Below are positions 29,719-37,300 of a DNA stretch of 46,865 nucleotides, in pieces. The position numbers and the translations under genes were made by a program. Where the stretch lies: IMG/VR virus record IMGVR_UViG_3300029923_000033, positions 1 to 46,865 of that record; one strand, written 5' to 3'. Source of the stretch: a virus. Numbering within the stretch: position 1 is the stretch's first letter; each line of letters starts with the position of its first letter. Under the pieces are notes generated by a model, which was not told where the DNA came from, searched no databases, and saw only the letters and a program-made list of their open reading frames with translations.

Positions 29719-30135
29719 ATGAGCATACCTGACACATTTTTACAAATCGATCTCAATCTTCCTGACAACACCGAAAAATTGTCGGAAGCAGAGGTAAAAA
29801 TCGAAAAATTCAAAGAAAGATTAGCTAAATTGCAAAGCACTGGCGAAATTAGCAATCAAACTCATGAGCCGCTTTATGATGAAACAGTGTTAATGCTTGA
29901 TTATCTGGGAAGATTATCAAAGCCTGTCTTCGGAGTTGAGGATATTATCGAATCCGTGTACTTCAAAGAATACATTGCCGAGCCAAATAAAGTAAAAAGA
30001 CTTTGGTACGAGCATTATGAGTACGTACATCATCCGTACACTATTCTAAAAAAACGGTGTTATACGATTCTCGAAGACCTTGACGACGAGTTTTTCAGAG
30101 TAAACCATTGCTTTCCGAGCAACTATTACTTATAA
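29719..30135 (+). CDS. Hypothetical helical protein, 138 aa
   Basis: Start ATG 29719 is chosen; the frame also contains an upstream TTG. The protein (MSIPDTFLQIDLNLPDNTEKL … EAEVKIEKFKERLAKLQ) begins with a coiled-coil helix, then acidic helices. An ATATTTATA at 29690 resembles the late motif with the first base changed, so late expression is possible. The MazG-like gene follows after 3 bp. Confidence 0.68.
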   Translation: MSIPDTFLQIDLNLPDNTEKLSEAEVKIEKFKERLAKLQSTGEISNQTHEPLYDETVLMLDYLGRLSKPVFGVEDIIESVYFKEYIAEPNKVKRLWYEHYEYVHHPYTILKKRCYTILEDLDDEFFRVNHCFPSNYYL

Positions 30136-30138
30136 GCC

Positions 30139-30462
30139 ATGAAAAAGCTAATAAGGGATAAGATAGTCAGGTACTATAAGGAAAGCGAATTTGAGCATAT
30201 AACAAGTCAGGAAGAATTGAATAAATTCTATGCTTTAAAAGTTTATGAGGAACTTGACGAAATCCAGCGATCAGATCATAAAGACGTTACCGAATTCGCT
30301 GATCTTATTCAAGTAGCTATATCGTTTGCAAATGCAAATGGATTCACGTTACCCATAGTAATGACTGCGGTGCAAAAAAAGGCTGATGAAAAAGGTGAGT
30401 TTAGCGATATAGCATTGCTAAATCTAAACCCAAACAATCCCAGCAACAAGGTTTATAGATAA
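30139..30462 (+). CDS. MazG-like NTP pyrophosphohydrolase
   Basis: 107 residues. MKKLIRDKI at the start, YEELDEIQ (E38 and E41) and TEFADLIQVA (E52 and D55) give the ExxE…ExxD metal site of MazG-type enzymes, which hydrolyse (d)NTPs or house-cleaning nucleotides. The closing QKKADEKGEF also fits. In phages such enzymes may lower alarmones or purge aberrant nucleotides; the substrate here is unknown. A strong terminator follows. Confidence 0.85.
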   Translation: MKKLIRDKIVRYYKESEFEHITSQEELNKFYALKVYEELDEIQRSDHKDVTEFADLIQVAISFANANGFTLPIVMTAVQKKADEKGEFSDIALLNLNPNNPSNKVYR

Positions 30463-30468
30463 ATTACG

Positions 30469-30509
30469 ATGCCTGAAAGTGCAATATATAACACTTTCAG
30501 GCATTTTTT
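30469..30509 (+). terminator. Intrinsic terminator
   Basis: A 13-bp perfect stem (30469-30481 with 30492-30504) with a 10-nt loop and a T-run ends the operon. Confidence 0.93.
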
Positions 30510-30537
30510 GCTCATTATTGCCAGAATTGTTGTATAA

Positions 30538-30555
30538 TGTGCAATATATTGCACA
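30538..30555. repeat. 18-bp perfect palindrome
   Basis: TGTGCAATATATTGCACA is fully self-complementary with no spacer. It could be a binding site for a dimeric protein. The loop of the terminator just upstream carries a related GTGCAATATA. Confidence 0.9.
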
Positions 30556-30602
30556 AAAACGCTATATTTTGTCGTAAATAGCCAACATATTAGCAAATAT
30601 TA

Positions 30603-30676
30603 TCGCATGAAAAATCATACTATAAGTCTAAATAGGCTAGTTTTGTATGATTTTTCATGCGAAAACTAGCCTATTT
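30603..30676. repeat. Two interlocked perfect inverted repeats
   Basis: The arm 30603-30620 pairs with 30645-30662 over 18 bp; the arm 30630-30644 pairs with 30662-30676 over 15 bp. Arms alternate (A, B, A', B'), so the two stems cannot both form as plain hairpins: they exclude each other or form a pseudoknot. The surrounding 300 bp hold no gene. Confidence 0.9.
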
Positions 30677-30706
30677 CGCATCTTTCAGAAAAAAAAGTAA
30701 GTATAT

Positions 30707-30736
30707 TTGTAACAAAAACAATTTTTGTTCGTATAA
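30707..30736 (+). promoter_or_regulatory. Early-type promoter
   Basis: TTGTAACA at 30707 and CGTATAA at 30730, downstream of the interlocked repeats. Confidence 0.86.
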
Positions 30737-30759
30737 GTATAATAATAAAGACGTAAAAT

Positions 30760-31209
30760 ATGGTAAAAAAAACAATGATGCTGATCGCAATTATAATGGC
30801 AATTTCGCTACTTAGCGGATTTGTAGTGGCAAATAAGTCATCCACAGGCGAAGGAAATGAACTTACATTGATGAATGTCTACAATGAACTATGCAGACTT
30901 GACGTAAAGGATAAAAACATCGTCATGGCGCAAGTAAGACTGGAAACAGGACATTTAAAAAAAATATCACATAAAAATAACTTATTTGGTTTTAAAGGAC
31001 TCAATGGAAAATACAGAACTTATCCAACATGGCAGACCAGCGTTGAAGCGTTTAAAGTATGGCAAGATAAGTATTTCGTGAGTGGAAGCTACATAGATTT
31101 TATAATAAAAAAGAAATATGCTGATAACATGCATGCATATATTATAAATCTAAAAAAAATAATGAAAAAGTATAACAAAGTCAACGAAAGCTATGAGCTT
31201 ATAAATTGA
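30760..31209 (+). CDS. Glucosaminidase-like secreted muralytic protein
   Basis: 149 residues. A hydrophobic N-terminal segment (MLIAIIMAISLLSGFVVA, 7-24) is a signal or membrane anchor. The rest matches GH73-type glucosaminidases: IVMAQVRLETGHL with E62 as likely catalytic acid, NNLFGFKG, and TYPTWQTSVEAFKVWQDKY. It could cleave peptidoglycan from the outside. Early-type promoter control and export suggest host-wall remodelling rather than simple lysis. Confidence 0.78.
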   Translation: MVKKTMMLIAIIMAISLLSGFVVANKSSTGEGNELTLMNVYNELCRLDVKDKNIVMAQVRLETGHLKKISHKNNLFGFKGLNGKYRTYPTWQTSVEAFKVWQDKYFVSGSYIDFIIKKKYADNMHAYIINLKKIMKKYNKVNESYELIN

Positions 31210-31243
31210 TGTTATAGCATTTTAAACTCGAAAAACATAGAAA

Positions 31244-31504
31244 ATGAAAGATACGCACTCCAAAATTATTCAGATATTATCTGAATTCTTAGAAAAAAAC
31301 CCTGAACAAAGGTTCGGACAAGCACTTTTTAATTTAAACATTAATCAGCATAAATACGATATATCGTCAATTATTAATCCGTCAGAGGTAAGCTATCAAA
31401 TGCGAGACATTTACAATGACAGTGATAAATGCATGGCGGATAGAGTTAATGAATCTGGAAGTATTTTTAACTTAGAATCAGCACAAGATGTCACAATCCA
31501 TTGA
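31244..31504 (+). CDS. Small conserved phage protein, 86 aa
   Basis: KIIQILSEFLEKNPEQRFGQALFNLNIN (about 7-34) is a motif I know from small phage proteins of unknown role. The rest is acidic. It overlaps the next gene by 17 bp. Confidence 0.75.
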   Translation: MKDTHSKIIQILSEFLEKNPEQRFGQALFNLNINQHKYDISSIINPSEVSYQMRDIYNDSDKCMADRVNESGSIFNLESAQDVTIH

Positions 31505-31760
31505 ATTTACAATAGAGTATGTAGTCCTAAACTCGCAGGGCAGAGTTATAAAGGATGGTGAAATTATAGTGAAGCACAAAGCAACCAAATTCGAGGCTCA
31601 ATGCTCATTAGAGATATATTTACAAAAGAAGTACCCTGAGTTCAAGTCCATGATCGTTAATAAATGCACTGAATCTAGTCCATTTATGGGCTTATTTAAC
31701 GATATATTTGGCAAAAATAAGAATAATCCCTTTGGAGGATCAAATCCATTTAAATTTTAG
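31488..31760 (+). CDS. Hypothetical protein, 90 aa
   Basis: Beta sheet-like N-terminal part (IEFTIEYVVLNSQGRVIKDGEIIVK), a helix with basic residues and a Gly/Asn/Phe-rich C-terminal tail (FGKNKNNPFGGSNPFKF). Possibly virion-associated. Starts inside the upstream gene. Confidence 0.66.
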   Translation: MSQSIEFTIEYVVLNSQGRVIKDGEIIVKHKATKFEAQCSLEIYLQKKYPEFKSMIVNKCTESSPFMGLFNDIFGKNKNNPFGGSNPFKF

Positions 31761-31765
31761 TACTC

Positions 31766-32194
31766 ATGATTTTAAAACTTGACACCGTAGCTAAGACCAT
31801 TCAAATTGATGGCACTGTAAACGCTTATGAATTACTCAAAGCATTGAAGGTAATGCTTCCAGAAGGCTTGTGGAAGGAATTTAACATATTTCAAAAGCCA
31901 ACTGAATACATTTATAATCCTGTCTATCCGTCGTATCCCGTTTATCCGTATACGTCGCCATATATTTGGAATCCAAATAGTCCTGTGGTAACATTACCTT
32001 GGCTATATACTGGCGGAACTTGTAATGATACTGTTACTTGTAATGGTACAGTGACTAGTTCCAGTTCGAATTATACAATTGGTATGGATGCTGCTGTTAC
32101 TGGAAATAATGCCACCATTAATATTCTTAAAAAAAGCATTTTGAATGAAGGCGTATACGAAATTGTTTTAATGCCTGAAAACGAAACTAAATAA
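31766..32194 (+). CDS. Tyr/Pro-rich protein, 142 aa
   Basis: An N-terminal alpha/beta stretch (residues 1-45) is followed by a Tyr/Pro-rich segment (YNPVYPSYPVYPYTSPYIW, about 50-68) and a Thr/Ser/Asn-rich tail with four Cys-Asn repeats (CNDTVTCNGTV). Composition suggests a structural or adhesive protein. No family is recognised. No early motif lies before the next gene. Confidence 0.66.
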   Translation: MILKLDTVAKTIQIDGTVNAYELLKALKVMLPEGLWKEFNIFQKPTEYIYNPVYPSYPVYPYTSPYIWNPNSPVVTLPWLYTGGTCNDTVTCNGTVTSSSSNYTIGMDAAVTGNNATINILKKSILNEGVYEIVLMPENETK

Positions 32195-32202
32195 TTTTAC
32201 GA

Positions 32203-32211
32203 GTATTTATC
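32203..32211 (+). promoter_or_regulatory. Late-type promoter motif GTATTTATC
   Basis: It forms the 5' end of the hairpin at 32204-32243, before the third homing endonuclease gene. Confidence 0.6.
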
Positions 32212-32243
32212 ATTGTGGGGATAAAGCCTTACAATGATAAATA
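32204..32243 (+). promoter_or_regulatory. Hairpin covering endonuclease start
   Basis: A 13-bp perfect stem (32204-32216 with 32231-32243) has a 14-nt loop. Its last base is the A of ATG 32243, so the start codon is masked in any transcript that reads through from upstream. Confidence 0.75.
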
Positions 32244-33115
32244 TGAAAAGTACCACACATGATGAATTTGCAAAAATGCTGCATGATCATAATTCTGAAC
32301 TTACAATTATGTCTAAATTTACAGGATTACGCAATAAAATTATAGTAAAAGACATTGACAATATTACATATAATGTCGTAGCTAATAGTTTACTGATTAA
32401 TATTCAACCGAGAATAGTTTCAGCTATTAATAGAATAGAGGCTTTTAATATAAAAATGCATAAAATATTTCCAAATCTACGCATAATCGACGAATATATA
32501 GCAGGTAATGTGAAAATGCGGATTATTGATGATTTAGGCATTGAATATTTCGTTAAGCCTGAAAGTGTTTTATTGGGACGTTATCCATCTATTGAAACAG
32601 CGATAGATAAAAATAAAGCATTTGCGTTAAAAGCAAGGGTAATTCATGGCGACAGATATGACTATAGCCAAAGCATTTATTTTAGAGATAAGGTAAAACT
32701 TAAGATAATTTGCAAAGATCATGGCGCATTCGAACAGCAGCCAAATGCTCACATAAAATGCAAAGCTGGGTGTCCAGTTTGTAACATTGCAAGAGGGTGG
32801 AGTAAAACTCAATGGCTTAATTATGGTAAGGACAAAGATTGTTTAGTTTATATTATTAAATGCTTTAATAATGATGAAGAATTTATTAAAATCGGAATGA
32901 CAACTCAAACAACAAAAAAGCGATTTAATGATATTAGAAGTATGCCATATAATTACGAAGTCATTAAAGAGCATTTGTGTTCAGCAGAAGAAGCTTGGAG
33001 TTTAGAGAAGGAATATCATCAAAAATTCAAAGAATATAAATATTTGCCAAAAATAACATTTCATGGAATACAAGAATGCTTTAATATTAACACACTTAAA
33101 AATTTTAATTTATGA
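32243..33115 (+). CDS. Homing endonuclease-like protein, GIY-YIG/T5orf172 type
   Basis: 290 residues from ATG 32243, chosen because it sits right after the hairpin; ATG 32234 is in-frame too. The N-terminal half has repeated DNA-binding-like modules and a zinc segment (YDYSQSIYFRDKVKLKIICKDHGAF … GCPVC). The C-terminal part (LVYIIKCFNNDEEFIKIGMT … KKRFNDI … EKEYHQKF) matches GIY-YIG/T5orf172 nucleases. It is a third mobile endonuclease. ATGA overlap with the DHH gene downstream. Confidence 0.8.
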   Translation: MKSTTHDEFAKMLHDHNSELTIMSKFTGLRNKIIVKDIDNITYNVVANSLLINIQPRIVSAINRIEAFNIKMHKIFPNLRIIDEYIAGNVKMRIIDDLGIEYFVKPESVLLGRYPSIETAIDKNKAFALKARVIHGDRYDYSQSIYFRDKVKLKIICKDHGAFEQQPNAHIKCKAGCPVCNIARGWSKTQWLNYGKDKDCLVYIIKCFNNDEEFIKIGMTTQTTKKRFNDIRSMPYNYEVIKEHLCSAEEAWSLEKEYHQKFKEYKYLPKITFHGIQECFNINTLKNFNL

Positions 33116-33963
33116 TTATAGTTTACCACCGAAAGGATAATGATGGCTTCTGCAGTGCCGCCATTATTAGAAAAAAATATCCCGATGCCGAATTTATTGG
33201 CTGGAATTATGGCGACGAGTGTAAACAATTTCTTGACTTCATTGACGAAGAAATAATTGTCGTAGACATTTCATTTCCGATGAATATAATGTATAATATT
33301 GCTAGCCGCAATAAGCTTACATGGATTGATCATCACGCATCGAAAATTGCGGACTATATTGCTTTCGAGCATTCTTTTGATAATAATATTAATGTTGTTC
33401 TTGAAGTTGGTAGAGCCGCTTGCGAATTGACATGGGAATATATCTTCCCAGATAAAATGATGCCAGCATCTGTTGAATATCTTGGAATGTATGATACATG
33501 GCGTGGATACGGCTCAGACGAATGGAATCATAATACATTGCCATTTGAATATGGTATGAGATCGATTTGCTCAAGTCTTGAAACATTTCCGAAATTTATT
33601 CTCAATTATGATGAAGACGGTGCTATTGATAGCATAATTAATAATGGCAGAATCGTAATTGGCTACCAAAATGTTGTCGATTCAAAACTATGTTCAGCAA
33701 ATTCATTTATACGCAGTTTTAAAGGTTATAGAGCACTTTGTTTAAATGTTCCTTACATTGACTCGAATACAATGCAAAGTGTTTTTAACGCCTCTGAACA
33801 CGATTTAATGCTATCATTTGTTTATACTGGTAAACATTGGAGTTGTAGTCTGCGTAGCGTCGGAGATTTAGATGTTAGTGCTATTGCTAAATCAATGGGC
33901 GGCGGTGGACATAAAAATGCCGCTGGATTCGAAGTTAAAAGCTTTGAGGACATCTTTGACTAA
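33112..33963 (+). CDS. DHH/DHHA1 phosphoesterase
   Basis: 283 residues. Metal-binding motifs are YHRKDNDGF (D9 and D11), VVDISFP (D52) and WIDHHAS (D73-H74-H75); the DHHA1 part ends in SMGGGGHKNAAGF. The layout matches NrnA/oligoribonuclease-like enzymes that cleave nanoRNA, pAp or cyclic dinucleotides. In a phage it may recycle nucleotides or remove a host immune signal; neither can be decided from sequence. Confidence 0.88.
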   Translation: MIIVYHRKDNDGFCSAAIIRKKYPDAEFIGWNYGDECKQFLDFIDEEIIVVDISFPMNIMYNIASRNKLTWIDHHASKIADYIAFEHSFDNNINVVLEVGRAACELTWEYIFPDKMMPASVEYLGMYDTWRGYGSDEWNHNTLPFEYGMRSICSSLETFPKFILNYDEDGAIDSIINNGRIVIGYQNVVDSKLCSANSFIRSFKGYRALCLNVPYIDSNTMQSVFNASEHDLMLSFVYTGKHWSCSLRSVGDLDVSAIAKSMGGGGHKNAAGFEVKSFEDIFD

Positions 33964-33985
33964 CTAAATACTAGAAATATTTTTT

Positions 33986-34024
33986 AAAATCGCCAATCGG
34001 ATTAATTTCGGTTGGCGATTTTGC
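33986..34024 (+). terminator. Intrinsic terminator
   Basis: An 11-bp perfect stem (33986-33996 with 34012-34022) ends in a short T-run; the late motif follows 10 bp later. Confidence 0.85.
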
Positions 34025-34033
34025 TTTATATTC

Positions 34034-34042
34034 GTATTTATG
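34034..34042 (+). promoter_or_regulatory. Late-type promoter motif GTATTTATG
   Basis: Lies 24 bp before ATG 34058. TATTTAT and ATAAATA (34035-34050) form a 7-bp palindrome. The in-frame ATG at 34040 lies in the motif itself, so 34058 is the real start. Confidence 0.66.
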
Positions 34043-34057
34043 TATAAATATTTTACT

Positions 34058-34297
34058 ATGTCAAATCTATCCGAATCAACATTCATTAGTTATGAGCCAG
34101 TCAAACTGATTGACGAAGTATCAACACAGCTTTATTATATTGGAACATCAAATTTTGGAAATGCATCAAATTCAGCTGTATGGAAAATAAAAAAAATTGA
34201 GAAAATTGGCAACGTGTGGAGTCTTGCTGCATATCCTGACGGAAATCAAGATTATAAATTCGTTTGGGATGAAAGAGGAAATTATAACTATATTTAA
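34058..34297 (+). CDS. Small late protein, 79 aa
   Basis: Start MSNLSESTFISYEPVKLIDE follows the late motif. Beta-rich with an aromatic C-terminus (WSLAAYPDGNQDYKFVWDERGNYNY), as expected for a virion or tail-associated protein. It begins the tail fibre transcript, 12 bp before the fibre gene. No family is recognised. Confidence 0.7.
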   Translation: MSNLSESTFISYEPVKLIDEVSTQLYYIGTSNFGNASNSAVWKIKKIEKIGNVWSLAAYPDGNQDYKFVWDERGNYNYI

Positions 34298-34309
34298 TAC
34301 CAATTAAAA

Positions 34310-37300
34310 ATGGCAAAACTAACCACAGACTTATTAACAGGCGTTCAATTCTTATTGAATATTGATTTACCTGTAAGCGGTTCGTCAATAATCGAAACCG
34401 ATCCGACCGTTCCAAATTATATTAAGCAAATATCATCAGGTGATATTGCTAACTGGAATTCTAAACAGCCTGCTGGAAATTATCAGTCGGCTTCGGGATT
34501 TACTGCCCATGCTACTGACTTAAATATTCATTATGCTCAGTCTGGCATCACTATAACTGAAAGTCAGGTAACTAATCTATCTACAGATTTAGCGAATAGA
34601 TCACTAACAGGACACACTCATTCACAATATTTAACGACCGAAAATGACCCGACAGTACCTGATAATGTTAAGGCTATAACTACTGGCGATACAGCTAACT
34701 GGAATTCTAAACAGCCTGCTGGCGATTATGTGCTTACGCCTACTTTTACAGGACATACTAGCGATTTGACAATTCACTATCAGCAATCTGGTATAACTAT
34801 TACCGAAAATCAGGTGACTAATCTTGTTAACGATTTAGCTGGCAAGTCATCTACTGGACATACACATACTGGCGTATATCAGCCTATTGGAGCATATTTA
34901 GTCACTGCTGATATTGCTGGCAAAGAAGACTCTAGCAATAAAGTGACAATTATAACATCAGGTTCTACAAATACTCAATACCCAAGTGCTAAGCTTCTTT
35001 ATGATCAATTAGCAACTAAACAGCCAACAGGGGCTTATTTAACGTCATTCACTGAAACCGATCCCACTGTTCCAGCTAATGTTAAGGCAATAACTACAGG
35101 CGACACCACCAACTGGAATTCAAAGCAAGCTTCTGGCGATTATGTGCTTACGCCTACATTTACAGGACATACCGCCAATGCTACTATACACTATGCACAG
35201 TCTGGTATAACTATTACCGAAAGTCAAGTGACAAACCTTGTTAATGACTTAGCTGGTAAGTCATCTACAGGGCATACGCATACAGGCGTTTATCAGCCTG
35301 TTGGCAGTTATTTAGTCGCTGCTGATATTACAGGCAAAGAAGATAGTTCTAACAAAGTAACAATTATAACATCAGGTTCTACTAACACTCAATATCCAAG
35401 TGCTAAATTGCTTTATGACCAATTAGCAACCAAACAGCCAACAGGAGCTTATTTATTGCCTGCTGATATTACAGGTAAAATGAATTTAAATCAAGCTAGC
35501 CGCCAGACAATTATAAATGGCGCACCCACATTCAGCGAAGGCTTGACATTAGGAACTAATCCAACAGGAACAACTTTTGAAGCAGGTAAAATTTATTATG
35601 ATGCCCCTAATAAAACTTTGGGAATTTGCATTGATACTGATGTTACAATACAATTAGGTCAGGAGGAACTTGTTTTATGTTATAACAATACTGGCGCAGA
35701 TATTCCTAACGGTATGATGGTATACCCAACAGGCGCAAATGGCGATATGCCTACGATAGCTTTAGCTAGAGCTGATAACACTGTTTTAGGATCATTCCTA
35801 GACATTGGTATGACTACACAGGTTATACCGAATGGACAAAGTGGATTTGTTACAAACAGAGGAATTGTTCATAACATAGATACGTCTGCTTTTGTTGCTG
35901 GCGATACATTATATCTTAGCACATCTGTTTGGGGTGGCGTAACCAAAGTGCCGCCTACCAGCATTGACGACTTCTTGGTAAAAGTAGGTGTGGCATTAAT
36001 GATAAGTCCAACTGTAGGTTCAATATATGTTAGACAAATTCTAAATAATAGAATAACTGACCTTGTTGATGTTGCCATTGATACGCCTATCGTTGATCAA
36101 ACTTTAGTATGGAATGGCTTGAACTGGATCAACAAAAACTTGGCATCAGTAAATGCTGGTATTGGAGTTAATTTCTATCTTGATGATACTCAGATTATAA
36201 CAGGCGGAACGCAATCAGTCGCATTACATACACTATCAAAAGTGCCAGTAACAACAACCGAAGTTATTGATCAGGTCACGCTTGTAACAGGAAATTTAAC
36301 ACAAATATTAGACAGATACTTGTATGACGTGGCATTGGGCGGAACGCAAATAGACGCTGGCGCATGGGGTTTTAACACATACTGTATGGTCAATAACTCT
36401 GGAGGTATTGCCACAATTCCTGTGACAATGCGTAAAGTTGTTGCTGGTACAGGCACTGTGACGATTACAGGCACTGGAACATCAAGAACAGCCACAGTAT
36501 CAGGCGGAACGCCATTTGTTGCTGGCGACGTAAATGCAAATATGACGCTTTCTGGTCTACTTAGAACTTCAACTGCTATATTTAGAATCATTGCTTATAC
36601 CAGTACTTCTGTAGTTACTGTTGAGACATTGACAACATATGTTAATGAGGCTAATGTCGCATACAGCAATCATAAATTTTTATTTACTGATAATATAACC
36701 GAAATTAATCAAACAACTGTTGGCTTAACCACAACAAATTCATTTCAGCCTGCTTTTAGCATAAATGCTACTGATAAATTGGGCGTGACTTATTATGGTC
36801 AGAGTGACACAAATAACAGAACTGTTACACTTTATCATAATGGAACAACCCATTATACTAATTTCACGACGCCTTTAGTTATTAGACATAATGACTTATC
36901 TGGATTACAAGGCGGTACGTCAACAGAAAGATACCATGTACCAGCCGCTACTGCAACGTTGCTAGCTGCTTTAACATCAACTTCTGATGAATTAAATGCG
37001 TTGCATGGCATTCCATCGGGCTTAACCGCCACTGAATTAGGATATGTTGATGGCGTAACATCGTCTATTCAAACGCAATTAAATGCTAAACTCGGTAAAG
37101 TTAGAACTACATATTCTATAACAGGCGCAACGACCTTATCATCAACGCATGCAGGTGCAACCATTGAATGTAACGGAACATTTGCACTAACATTGGGTAA
37201 TGCTACGCAGCAGGGCACAATTATTGATATTGTAAATGTTGGCACTGGTATTATTACATTGGCAGCGTCTACAACGATTTTGAGTAGAGATGGACTATTA

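Noticed and set aside
34040-34057. Upstream in-frame ATG (34040) for the small late protein
   Set aside because: That ATG is part of the late promoter motif; transcription must start after it, so ATG 34058 is used.
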